Source: Palsa-459 sp035937595 (GTDB lineage: Bacteria > Actinomycetota > Acidimicrobiia > Acidimicrobiales > RAAP-2). Taken from it: a stretch of 32,653 bases of DNA. The notes under the pieces were generated by a model. The model saw nothing but the letters and a program-made list of their open reading frames with translations. It was not told the DNA's origin and ran no database searches. This document shows, in pieces, positions 15,164 through 22,077 of the stretch (the first letter of the stretch is position 1; every line of letters begins with the position of its first letter). The stretch spans positions 1 through 32,653 of the forward strand of contig DASZHS010000071.1 in assembly GCA_035937595.1 (NCBI GenBank). Direction: 5' to 3'. Both the position numbers and the translations under genes were made by a program.

Positions 15164-16756
15164 GTGACCAGCCCCGGCGCACGCGCACCGTCGAGGAACC
15201 TCGTGCTCGCGGCGATGATCTTCGCCGTCGCGATGACGTTCATCGACCAGACGATCGTCTCCATCGCGGTGCCCCAGATCCAGCACCAGCTCGGACTCTC
15301 GAGCACGGGCGTGCAGTGGGCCGTCAACGCCTACCTGCTCGCCCTGGCGGCCTTCTTCGCGTTCGGCGGCCGGCTCGCCGACACGCGGGGGCACCGACAG
15401 ATGGTGACGCTCGGCGTCGTCGTCTTCGCCGTGGCGTCGGCGATGTGCGGCCTCACCCCGAAGGGGGGACTCGCCGAGGCGTGGCTCGTCGGCTTTCGCG
15501 CCCTGCAAGGGGTCGGCGGGGCGATCATGTTCCCCGCGGCGCTCGCCATCGTCGTCCAGACCTTCGAGCTGCGCGAGCGTGGCCGTGCGCTCGCGCTCTT
15601 CTTCGGCATCGCCGGCGGCCTGACGTCGATCGGGCCCCTCCTCGGCGGCTACCTGACCGAGTGGACGTGGCGGGCCATCTTCTGGGTCAACATCCCCGTT
15701 GCGATCGTCGCCTTGGTGCTGATCCAAGTCTCTAAGCCGGTCACCGCGTTCGAGCGGGCGCCGATGGACTACCGGGGGCTCGCCCTCATCGTGAGCGGGG
15801 TCGGGCTCAGCGTCTTCGGCTTCCAGCAGTCCGCGATCTGGGGCTGGGGCAACCCCGGCACGGGGGCGTGCGTGGCGATCGGCGCGGCGCTGCTCGTCGT
15901 CTTCTACTTCGTGGAGCGCCGGACAGAGTTCCCGCTCATGGAGGTCCGCATCTTCAACATCCGAGCGTTCTCCGTCGAGAACCTCGTCCTCTTCCTCGCG
16001 ATGCTGGCTTTCGTCCCCCTCTTCTTCTTCGCGAGCGAGTACGCCCAGATCTCGCTCGGCAAGACCGCGCAGAACGCCGGGCTGGTGCTGCTCTACTTCT
16101 TCCTCGGGTTCGTCGTCGCGTCGCAGATCGGGGGACGGGTCCTCGACCGCCGCGGGGCCAAGCGGCCGGTGCTGGTCGGCTGTCTGGTCGCGGCGGCCGG
16201 CTTCTGGCTGTGGGCGGCCCGGATGCCACAGCTGAACTTCTCGGCGCAGGTCTGGTGCATCGTCATGGCGGGCTTCGGCATGGGCCTCATCGTGACGCCG
16301 GCCAGCACCGATGCCGTCAACCGGGCGTCACGCCTCTCCTACGGCGAGGCGACCGGCATCACCCAGACGATCCGGAACTACGCGGCGAGCCTCGGTCTCG
16401 CCATCCTCGGCACGATCTCGGTCAACCAGCTGCGATCCCACGTGACGACGTCGCTGATCGTGCAGGGTGTCGCACCCCAGGCCGCCGCCGCCGAGGCGGG
16501 GAAGATCGCCCAGTCCCAGGGCAGCCACGGCGGCGCCGTGTCGTCGATCCCGCACTTCATCCGCCTGGACTTCGCCTACGCGACGCGAGCCGTCTTCTAC
16601 GTCATGGCCGCGGTGATGGCCGTGGCGGCCGCCGTCGCGCTGGTGGGCCTGCAGTGGGGCCGACAGGAGGACCTGGCAGCGCCACCGGCGAGCGCGGAGG
16701 GCGCCGATCCCGGGGGCGGCGACCCCGCCGGGGCAAGGGCAAGCCTCGAGACCTAA
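15164..16756 (+). CDS. MFS transporter, DHA2 (14-TM) type
   Basis: A 530-residue membrane protein with about 14 helices. Helix 1 carries FIDQTIVSIAVPQIQ (DHA2 motif), GGRLADTRGHRQM is motif A, and GPLLGGYLTEWTWRAIFWVN is motif C. The family exports drugs or metabolites by proton antiport. The GTG start has GGGAG a few nt upstream. A hydrophilic, Ala/Gly/Pro-rich tail of about 35 residues ends the protein. The TAA stop at 16754-16756 shares its last base with the dif-like site, so the phage integrated immediately behind this gene without changing its reading frame. Confidence 0.9.
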   Translation: MTSPGARAPSRNLVLAAMIFAVAMTFIDQTIVSIAVPQIQHQLGLSSTGVQWAVNAYLLALAAFFAFGGRLADTRGHRQMVTLGVVVFAVASAMCGLTPKGGLAEAWLVGFRALQGVGGAIMFPAALAIVVQTFELRERGRALALFFGIAGGLTSIGPLLGGYLTEWTWRAIFWVNIPVAIVALVLIQVSKPVTAFERAPMDYRGLALIVSGVGLSVFGFQQSAIWGWGNPGTGACVAIGAALLVVFYFVERRTEFPLMEVRIFNIRAFSVENLVLFLAMLAFVPLFFFASEYAQISLGKTAQNAGLVLLYFFLGFVVASQIGGRVLDRRGAKRPVLVGCLVAAAGFWLWAARMPQLNFSAQVWCIVMAGFGMGLIVTPASTDAVNRASRLSYGEATGITQTIRNYAASLGLAILGTISVNQLRSHVTTSLIVQGVAPQAAAAEAGKIAQSQGSHGGAVSSIPHFIRLDFAYATRAVFYVMAAVMAVAAAVALVGLQWGRQEDLAAPPASAEGADPGGGDPAGARASLET

Positions 16757-16783
16757 CTTGACATAAGAAACATTATCGGCGGT
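16756..16783. other. dif: dif-like Xer recombination site (left prophage junction, attL)
   Basis: Read on the minus strand, the 28 bp divide into an 11-nt XerC arm ending CGCCGATAA, a 6-nt core TGTTTC, and an 11-nt XerD arm TTATGTCAAGT. E. coli dif has the same layout, with core TGTATA and XerD arm TTATGTTAAAT (9 of 11 bases identical). The core plus one arm, AAGAAACATTATCGGCG on the + strand (16765-16781), recurs at 24419-24435. In this junction the XerD arm (left) is host DNA and the XerC arm side (right) comes from the phage. It should still work as the chromosome-dimer resolution site. Confidence 0.88.
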
Positions 16784-16803
16784 TGCCCTGACCAAAGGGC
16801 AAC
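16782..16803 (+). promoter_or_regulatory. Stem-loop covering the ribosome binding site of the first phage gene
   Basis: GTTGCCCT (16782-16789) pairs perfectly with AGGGCAAC (16796-16803) around a 6-nt loop. The only purine-rich Shine-Dalgarno for ATG 16810 (AAAGGG, 16794-16799) lies partly in the 3' stem, so the hairpin would limit translation. The 5' stem strand overlaps an 11-mer that can pair with 24374-24384 in circular phage. Confidence 0.5.
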
Positions 16804-16809
16804 TACACC

Positions 16810-17169
16810 ATGCCGATGCAAAAAGGGGTCAAGGAGTTCGGCTCGTTCCTCCGTGGCGCGCTCATGGGGATCGAGGTCAAGGGCAACAGGACGCAGCTGA
16901 GGGTGCGCACGGTGGACTCAGAGGCCGGTTGGACGGACCGGATCGGGTACCGCCGGTTCGACTCGCTGACCGGCGAGAAGCAGCTGCCGGACGGGCTGCG
17001 GGTGGGCGACCTGGTCGAGTGCAAGGTCTTCACGAAGGCGCGTCGCTACCGGGCCGACGATGGCACCCAGGCGGCGTTCGTGACGTACGACCTGATCTCA
17101 CTGGAGGTTCTCGTGGCCGCGCCGGTGACGGCCGAGCTGGTGGAAGTGCCGGCGGTGGCGAGCGCCTAG
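16810..17169 (+). CDS. Putative ssDNA-binding protein of the phage
   Basis: A 119-residue soluble protein, first gene of the phage. The body (about 5-100) alternates short polar beta strands and basic loops: GIEVKGNRTQLRVRT, RIGYRRFDS, LRVGDLVECKVFTKARRYRADDGTQ, FVTYDLISLEVL. This looks like a small OB-type fold and fits the size and position of the gene V-like ssDNA-binding protein that coats single-stranded genomes. The assignment rests on position, size and predicted strands, not on a recognised motif. The C-terminal 18 residues are Ala/Val/Pro-rich. Its Shine-Dalgarno is inside a stem-loop, consistent with tight control. The TAG stop abuts the next ATG directly. Confidence 0.6.
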   Translation: MPMQKGVKEFGSFLRGALMGIEVKGNRTQLRVRTVDSEAGWTDRIGYRRFDSLTGEKQLPDGLRVGDLVECKVFTKARRYRADDGTQAAFVTYDLISLEVLVAAPVTAELVEVPAVASA

Positions 17170-17253
17170 ATGGACACGGAAGCCGTGAGGCTCTGCGTGC
17201 TGATCGGCGCGATGGTGTTCGGCGCGTTCTTCGAGCGGCTGGTGCTCGGGTGA
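17170..17253 (+). CDS. 27-aa single-helix phage protein
   Basis: ATG 17170 directly follows the preceding TAG. The 27 residues start MDTEAVRL and continue as one hydrophobic helix (CVLIGAMVFGAFFERLVLG). Size, acidic start and position resemble the tiny minor coat proteins pVII and pIX that initiate and end filamentous virions. The stop overlaps the next GTG by 4 nt. There is no homology evidence; the call rests on context and overlap pattern. Confidence 0.55.
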   Translation: MDTEAVRLCVLIGAMVFGAFFERLVLG

Positions 17254-17360
17254 CGAACGCCGGCCAGGTGCTCGGTGACGTGCTGCAGCTCGGGGGCGCG
17301 CTGCTCGTGCCGGCGGCCCTGGTGCTCTACGTCGTGCACCGGATCTGGGGGTTCCTGTGA
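17250..17360 (+). CDS. 36-aa single-helix phage protein
   Basis: It starts at the GTG in a GTGA overlap. The 36 residues (beginning MTNAGQVLGDVLQLGG) have one hydrophobic helix, ALLVPAALVLYVV, and a short basic end HRIWGFL. A hydrophobic helix with a positive C-terminus fits a minor or tip coat subunit (pVII/pIX-like by position only). Confidence 0.6.
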   Translation: MTNAGQVLGDVLQLGGALLVPAALVLYVVHRIWGFL

Positions 17361-17443
17361 GCGGCGCCGTGGCCGGCGCTTTCATGGGTGGGTTCGTGCT
17401 GGCGCTCGTGGGGACGATCGTCCGTCGATCGCTCCGCGGGTAG
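17357..17443 (+). CDS. 28-aa single-helix phage protein
   Basis: Again starts in a GTGA overlap. The 28 residues have a Gly/Ala-rich helix (AVAGAFMGGFVLALVGTIV) and a strongly basic end RRSLRG. It is the third consecutive one-helix micro-protein before the major coat gene. A structural or assembly role is inferred from position. Confidence 0.55.
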   Translation: MSGAVAGAFMGGFVLALVGTIVRRSLRG

Positions 17444-17475
17444 CCGGTCTAGGTGCGTGTGAGGGGGTGATTTTC

Positions 17476-17766
17476 TTGCACAACACACTCGTCAAGGCAA
17501 AGGCCGCAGCGGTGAGCCACAAGCGCTCGCTGATGGGCGGCACGGCCGCGTTCGTGGTGGCGTCGGTCGTGGCCGTCGCGTCGGGGATCGCATCCGCGAC
17601 GCCGTACGACCCGACGACGCCGCTCACGACGTTCGCGTCGAGCGTCACGTCCACCGCGGCGCCGATCATCCTGGCGCTCGCGGGGGCGCTGATCGCGCTG
17701 GCGGTCGTCTTCTGGGGCGTGCGGTGGGTCTTCGGATTCCTGCGCGGCCGCGGAGGCGCTCGCTAG
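17476..17766 (+). CDS. Major coat protein (pVIII-like) of filamentous phage
   Basis: With the TTG start at 17476 the precursor is 96 residues. GAGGGGG (17461-17467) lies 8 nt upstream of this TTG; the in-frame GTG at 17467 sits on top of that Shine-Dalgarno and is less likely. A basic start (KAKAAAVSHKRS) and hydrophobic stretch end in a signal peptidase site ASGIASA/TPYDP after residue 41. The mature 55-residue protein has a polar, slightly acidic N-terminus, one membrane helix (about 62-83, APIILALAGALIALAVVFW) and a basic tail (RGRGGAR) that would contact DNA. This is the standard plan of inovirus major coat proteins. A GC-rich hairpin follows 12 nt later. Confidence 0.85.
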   Translation: MHNTLVKAKAAAVSHKRSLMGGTAAFVVASVVAVASGIASATPYDPTTPLTTFASSVTSTAAPIILALAGALIALAVVFWGVRWVFGFLRGRGGAR

Positions 17767-17777
17767 GGCTCGCGGGT

Positions 17778-17808
17778 GCCCCTCCCCCACGGCTCGGGGG
17801 CGGGGGGC
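17778..17808 (+). terminator. GC-rich hairpin after the coat gene
   Basis: GCCCCTCCCCC (17778-17788) can pair with the G-rich strand at 17796-17808 with one T-C mismatch, around a 7-nt loop. A partial terminator behind the major coat gene is a known filamentous-phage device for making coat mRNA in excess. Confidence 0.5.
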
Positions 17809-17867
17809 CTGCGAGGGGTCATCGAGCGGATGCGCACCCTGCTCGGTGGCCCCTCGGAGGTCGTGCC

Positions 17868-18047
17868 GTGGAGCTGCTGCTGGTGGTGCCCCTGGGGGTG
17901 CTGGTGTTCGTGATGCGTCGTCGCGCGGTGCGCCGGCGTGAGGTGTCGCGCGTTGCGGCGTCAGAGGTGTGGGCGGTGGGCCACGACGCCAGGTTCCCGC
18001 GGTTCCCGCGCGGCGGGCGCGCTCGGTCGAGTAGGGGCCTTCGGTGA
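17868..18047 (+). CDS. 59-aa phage membrane protein with basic tail
   Basis: GTG 17868 has GGAGG 7 nt upstream (17856-17860). One N-terminal helix (LLLVVPLGVLVFVM) is followed by a 43-residue, very Arg-rich cytoplasmic tail (RRRAVRRREVSR and FPRFPRGGRARSSRG). No family is recognised. The basic tail could bind phage DNA or the Zot ATPase during extrusion. The stop overlaps the next gene by 4 nt. Confidence 0.6.
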   Translation: MELLLVVPLGVLVFVMRRRAVRRREVSRVAASEVWAVGHDARFPRFPRGGRARSSRGLR

Positions 18048-18145
18048 CGGGTCTGGTCGACCTGGTCGCAGGGTTCCTGTGCTGTTGCATCGGCGCGGCG
18101 TTGTTGCTCTCGGCGTTCTTCCCGAGGCCGGGGCGTGATGGGTGA
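18044..18145 (+). CDS. 33-aa single-helix phage protein
   Basis: The GTG lies in a GTGA overlap at 18044-18047. The 33 residues have one helix containing three consecutive cysteines (FLCCCIGAALLLSAFF) and a short polar end PRPGRDG. The CCC could be a lipidation or disulfide site, but no lipobox is clear. Unrecognised. Confidence 0.5.
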   Translation: MTGLVDLVAGFLCCCIGAALLLSAFFPRPGRDG

Positions 18146-18513
18146 TCTTCTTGTCGTCCTTCGAGCTCTACGTGAGCGACGTGGCGCTCTGCGCGTTCCT
18201 GGTGGTCGGGCTCGGCTGGCTGTTCAGGCGCTGGTTGTCGCCGCTGTTGTCGTCGCTGACGTGGCCGGAGGTGCGGCGGTTCGTCGTGTGGGAGTTCGCG
18301 GTGTGCCTGCTGGCGCTGGTGGGCTTCAAGGCGCTGGTGCTGGCGTCCTTCGAGCACGCCGAGGCAAGCCAGGCGTTGACGGGCAAGCACGGATCGCTGC
18401 AGTTTTCCGCGACGGCCGAGGTGGTGGGTGCGCTGTGTGTGGTGGTCGGTGCTTTGCGCTGCGGCCGCTGGCTGTGGCGCTGGGCGAGGGGTCGTCGTGA
18501 AGAAGCTGGGTGA
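18142..18513 (+). CDS. 123-aa phage membrane protein with about three helices
   Basis: The GTG start overlaps the preceding stop by 4 nt. Hydrophobic segments lie at about 11-28 (VSDVALCAFLVVGLGWLF), 48-68 (VVWEFAVCLLALVGFKALVLA) and 92-110 (AEVVGALCVVVGALRCG), with an Arg/Glu C-terminus. No recognised family. It sits just before the minor coat and Zot genes, so a morphogenesis role in the inner membrane is plausible. The competing overlapping frame from 18135 has no such pattern and is rejected. Confidence 0.65.
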   Translation: MIFLSSFELYVSDVALCAFLVVGLGWLFRRWLSPLLSSLTWPEVRRFVVWEFAVCLLALVGFKALVLASFEHAEASQALTGKHGSLQFSATAEVVGALCVVVGALRCGRWLWRWARGRREEAG

Positions 18514-19180
18514 CGTGCTTCTGGCGGTGCTGTCGGTCGCAGCGCTGGGCGTGGGCGTGTGGTCGATCTGCGGCGTGGACGCGGCGGGCGCGTCGGGGCC
18601 GACGTGCACCGCGAACCAGTCCGGCGGCGAGGACTGGGCGCACGTCGTGACGCTGAGCTGCACGGGCGCGGGCACGTCGGCGACGTACCAGGTGCACGGG
18701 GAGCAGCAGTCGAACGACTCGGGGCCCGACGACGTGTCGTTCACCGTGATGATGGACAACAACGACGATCCGACCTACACGGCCTCGGGGACGCTGACGT
18801 CGCCGCTGCCGGACAGCTTCACCGCGACGTGGGACGGCTCGGCGATGGGCAACGGCAACTGCGTCGCGTCCTACGGGGCAGCGGTGGGGGGTCGCTGCCA
18901 CGACGACGGGACGTATCTGATCGCGGTGTCGAACGGCGGCGTGGGTGACGGGACGACGCCGCTCGACGGGCACGCGGCGGATCTCTCGACGGTGACGGTG
19001 ACGTTCGCGTTCGTGGACGCGACGAGCTACCTGCTGTCGTCGTTCAACAACTTCACGGCACAGGCGGTCGCGTTCGCGCCGGCGATCATCGCCGTGGGGA
19101 CCGGGCTGATCGGCCTGGTGGTGACGGGGCTCGGCGTCGCGTGGGTGTTCCGCAACCTGCGGCGGTTCTTCGGTGGCTAA
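18497..19180 (+). CDS. Exported, C-terminally anchored minor coat protein
   Basis: With GTG 18497 the protein is 227 residues. It has a signal peptide (KKLGDVLLAVLSVAALGVG, cleavage near DAAGA, about residue 32), a Thr/Ser/Asp-rich ectodomain with several cysteines (PTCTANQ, LSCTGAG, NCVASY, RCHDDG), a C-terminal helix (AIIAVGTGLIGLVVTGLGVAWVF) and a basic tail RNLRRFFGG. This matches the pIII-like plan of signal peptide, outer domain, anchor and short inner tail. The longer open frame from 18428 is a shadow. It overlaps the preceding gene by 17 nt and the Zot gene by 8 nt. Two such proteins exist in this phage (see 19981); which one binds the receptor is open. Confidence 0.7.
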   Translation: MKKLGDVLLAVLSVAALGVGVWSICGVDAAGASGPTCTANQSGGEDWAHVVTLSCTGAGTSATYQVHGEQQSNDSGPDDVSFTVMMDNNDDPTYTASGTLTSPLPDSFTATWDGSAMGNGNCVASYGAAVGGRCHDDGTYLIAVSNGGVGDGTTPLDGHAADLSTVTVTFAFVDATSYLLSSFNNFTAQAVAFAPAIIAVGTGLIGLVVTGLGVAWVFRNLRRFFGG

Positions 19181-19988
19181 CTCGATCCGCGCGTTCGTTG
19201 GCTACAACGGTGGTGGCAAGACCTTGGCCGCGATGGTGCTGGAGGTGCAGCCCGCGCTCGACGAGGGTCGCGAGGTCGTGGCGACGTGCGCGATCGCGGA
19301 CTCGCGCGCGCGGCTGTTGGAGTCTTGGCGCGAGATGACGTCGCTGCGAGGGTGCCTGCTGCTGCTGGACGACATCTCGTCGCAGTTGCCGTCGCGTGGG
19401 GCCATGCAGGCGCCCGCGCAGCTGGTCCGGGCGTCGAACCAGCTGCGCAAGCAAGACGTCCGGCTGGTCTGGACGGCGCCGAACTGGGCGCGTGCGGACG
19501 TGATGCTGCGCGAGGTGACCCAGGAGGTCACGGTGTGCAAGGGCTACGTGGCGGATCGGTACCTTCGCGAGGCCGTGGTGCCGTCGTGGCGTCGGCCGTG
19601 GGCGCGTGCGCTGCGTGGGGAGGACGGCCAGAAGCTGCGGAGCAATCCGCGGTGGCCGCCGAACTCGCTGTTTCGGTGGACGTCCTACCGCGCGGACGCG
19701 TTCGACGAGTTCACGCTCCACGCGGTGCGCGACGTCCGCCCGGTGCAGCGGCTCTGGTACTGGCGCCCGTGGCACGGGGCGCAGTTCTTGTACAACACCG
19801 AAGACGTGGTCGAGCTGCTGGACCACGTGGACGAGGTTGGGGTGTGCATCGCGTGCGGCGGCACGCGGCGCCGGCCGGCCTGCTCCTGCTCAGACGAGGA
19901 CAGGGGGGCGGCCCGGCTGCTGGCCGCGGTAGCGGCGCAGCCGGGTCGACCTGGGCGTCATGTGAGAGCGGGGGGGCCGGGTGCGTAG
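19173..19988 (+). CDS. Zot-like (gene I-type) assembly ATPase
   Basis: A 271-residue P-loop ATPase. Walker A is GYNGGGKT (10-17), a standard Zot variant; Walker B is CLLLLDDISSQLPSR (61-75); a sensor-like RLVWTAPNW follows at about 97-105. In inoviruses this protein drives extrusion of ssDNA through the inner membrane. Unlike classical pI/Zot there is no obvious transmembrane helix or periplasmic domain after the ATPase. The C-terminal region instead has a Cys cluster (Cys225, Cys228, Cys237, Cys239) that could form a small zinc ribbon. The membrane link might be supplied by a separate small protein. The name does not imply toxin activity. GTG start; overlaps both neighbours by 8 nt. Confidence 0.88.
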   Translation: MANSIRAFVGYNGGGKTLAAMVLEVQPALDEGREVVATCAIADSRARLLESWREMTSLRGCLLLLDDISSQLPSRGAMQAPAQLVRASNQLRKQDVRLVWTAPNWARADVMLREVTQEVTVCKGYVADRYLREAVVPSWRRPWARALRGEDGQKLRSNPRWPPNSLFRWTSYRADAFDEFTLHAVRDVRPVQRLWYWRPWHGAQFLYNTEDVVELLDHVDEVGVCIACGGTRRRPACSCSDEDRGAARLLAAVAAQPGRPGRHVRAGGPGA

Positions 19989-22077
19989 CCGCGTGCCGCG
20001 GTGCATCGCCCTCGCTGGCGTGGTCGTGCTGGCGGTCGCCGTGGTGTCGCTGCCCGCCGGTGCGGCCGTGACGAACGCGCTGCCCTGGCCGGCCGACGAC
20101 CTCTTCTCCCCTGGCGCGCTGCATCCGAACGGTGAGTGTGCCCTCAACTACGTGGTGCCGGGTGTGCTTATCGACACGTCGAGCTCAGGGATCGGCGGGC
20201 TGCGCATCCAAGAGGCGTGCCAGGGCGTGGTGCCGAGCTCTGGCGTGGACCAGCTGGGGGTCTATCCCCCGGCCCCTCGCTCGGGCTGGCAGTACTGGAA
20301 CGTTGGCGCGAGCAACTGGTCTGGGGCCGGTGGCAACGACGTCGAGCCGGTGTCGCAGGGCGCGTCGGGGTTCGGGACCGCGGGGGGCTCGGTGCCGACG
20401 GTGGAGTCGGGGTCGGGCTCGTGCACGGCGCTGGACGCGCTGATCTTCCACTCCGCGGTGGACGGCTCGGTCTACTGCGTGCCGCAGAGCTCCGAAGAGC
20501 CGGGGGTGTGGTCGTTCGCGCCCGGTGGGCTCACCGGTGGCGCGGAGTGCTGGGACTGGGTGAGCCAGCGCGTGTCGCAGTCGGTCGGAGCGGGCTACAC
20601 GGGCACGGACGGCTACGGCTACAAAGCCATCAGCTTCGAAGAGCTCTGGACCATGAATAACGAGATGTCGTGCTTCGGCAATAACGCGGCGGCGGGCAAG
20701 CCCTTGCAGGAGCTCCAGGACGCAGCGTTAGAGGTCGTGAACCACACGATCGACAGCAATGAGACGGCGTGCCCGTTCACGGGTTCGATGGGGCCGAGCG
20801 GGAACAACTTCGACGGCGTCACGTACGCGACGGCGGACTGGTGGGGGGATTCGTTTTATACGTCGTCGAGCTCGTCGACGCTGGCGAGCTACAGCGCGCA
20901 CTCTCCGCCCTGGACGTCCTCGGGGTATGAGATCTCGGCGGTGAGCTGCACGAACACGTGGACCGTGGGTGCCGACGTGTGGTTCGCGCAGATGCCGCCG
21001 ACCTTCGCGACGGGTGGGACGGCGGCGGGTGCCTCGCGGGCGTGCTCGGTGGTCTCCACGAGTCTTCCGGCGGGCGACACCAACTATCAGGAGAACAAGT
21101 CGTACACGTTCGCGGTCACGCTCGGTGGTCAGCCTGCGGCGACGGAGCTCGTGGTGGACCCGGCGGACGACCCGACCGAGAACCTCTCTCCCGGGTTGCC
21201 GGGTGACCCGTCGCTGGGGACGGTGACGTCGGGTTCCGCGGTTGCGGCGGACGTGCGCGCCGGTGGCGCGATCTTCGGTCGCGACGCAGCGGTCGGGCAC
21301 GTGAGCTCATCGACGGGTGAGGCGTCGGTGGCCTTCTCCCCCACCTACGGCGCGGGCAACCTCCCCCAGGTGTTCTGCGTCGCCGGTGGCGTGGCGTACT
21401 ACCTGGGCAACTCGATCGCGCTGGGCGCGGGCGGCCAGGGCGCGCAGTACCCGCCGAACGCGGGGTCGCTGTGTCTCGACAAGACCGCGCTCGATCTGTT
21501 CAACCCGTCCACGTGGGTGCCGGCGATCGCGTCGGACGTCGGGTGCAATCTGCAGACGCTCTTCCAGCCCAACTGGTGCCAGGACTACGCGCCGAACACG
21601 AACTTTCCGGTGCCACCAGGTGGCTGCTTCGACTCGGGTGCGATTCCGGCGGCGTTCACGTCGCACGTGCCGGGCGCGTGGATCACCGATGCGTACAACT
21701 CGGTGACGACGTTCTCGGGCGGTCTCTCGACCGCGATGACCGCGTCGGCGTGTGACGCGCCGAACCTCGGCCACCCGTTCGCGTCGTTGTCGGGGATCGC
21801 GGGGCCGCGAGCGTCCACGTTCACGGCGACGTTGCCGGTGCCCGCGTCCCTCGGATGTTCGGGTGCGTACTCGGGCTCGCTCGGTGAGCTGTTCGGCTAC
21901 CGGGTGCTGTTCAGGGACCTCGAGGTGGTCGGGATCTGGCTGGCGACGGTCGCGATCGTGTGGCGCATGCTGCCGATCTCGCGCAGCGGTGACGGGGTCG
22001 AGCTGATCGGCGAGAACGTGCCGGGCCTCGGGTGGACGTGGTTCGATCGCAAGACGGGCGCCGAGGTGGACCAGTGA
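19981..22077 (+). CDS. Large exported phage protein, putative receptor-binding/adsorption protein
   Basis: A 698-residue protein, the largest in the phage. The signal peptide is RSRVPRCIALAGVVVLAVAV ending near PAGAA (about residue 29). A long ectodomain rich in Ser, Gly, Thr and Trp and with many cysteines follows (GECALNYVV, GSCTALD, EDGV-type loops, GCNLQTLFQPNWCQDY). A single membrane helix lies near residues 649-666 (VVGIWLATVAIVWRML), then a 37-residue inner tail ending FDRKTGAEVDQ. The architecture matches an oversized pIII, the attachment protein. No enzymatic motif is recognised. The start overlaps zot by 8 nt, and the stop overlaps the next GTG by 4 nt. Confidence 0.72.
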   Translation: MRSRVPRCIALAGVVVLAVAVVSLPAGAAVTNALPWPADDLFSPGALHPNGECALNYVVPGVLIDTSSSGIGGLRIQEACQGVVPSSGVDQLGVYPPAPRSGWQYWNVGASNWSGAGGNDVEPVSQGASGFGTAGGSVPTVESGSGSCTALDALIFHSAVDGSVYCVPQSSEEPGVWSFAPGGLTGGAECWDWVSQRVSQSVGAGYTGTDGYGYKAISFEELWTMNNEMSCFGNNAAAGKPLQELQDAALEVVNHTIDSNETACPFTGSMGPSGNNFDGVTYATADWWGDSFYTSSSSSTLASYSAHSPPWTSSGYEISAVSCTNTWTVGADVWFAQMPPTFATGGTAAGASRACSVVSTSLPAGDTNYQENKSYTFAVTLGGQPAATELVVDPADDPTENLSPGLPGDPSLGTVTSGSAVAADVRAGGAIFGRDAAVGHVSSSTGEASVAFSPTYGAGNLPQVFCVAGGVAYYLGNSIALGAGGQGAQYPPNAGSLCLDKTALDLFNPSTWVPAIASDVGCNLQTLFQPNWCQDYAPNTNFPVPPGGCFDSGAIPAAFTSHVPGAWITDAYNSVTTFSGGLSTAMTASACDAPNLGHPFASLSGIAGPRASTFTATLPVPASLGCSGAYSGSLGELFGYRVLFRDLEVVGIWLATVAIVWRMLPISRSGDGVELIGENVPGLGWTWFDRKTGAEVDQ

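Noticed and set aside
17449..18762. A 437-codon open frame on the minus strand across the phage small genes
   Set aside because: It lies antisense to genes with signal peptides, helices and GTGA overlaps, and its product is low-complexity Arg/Pro/Gln. Such stop-free antisense frames are normal in very GC-rich DNA.
19173..19988. Reading the Zot homologue as a toxin gene
   Set aside because: The shared part is the phage assembly ATPase. The periplasmic toxin-associated domain of Vibrio Zot is absent.
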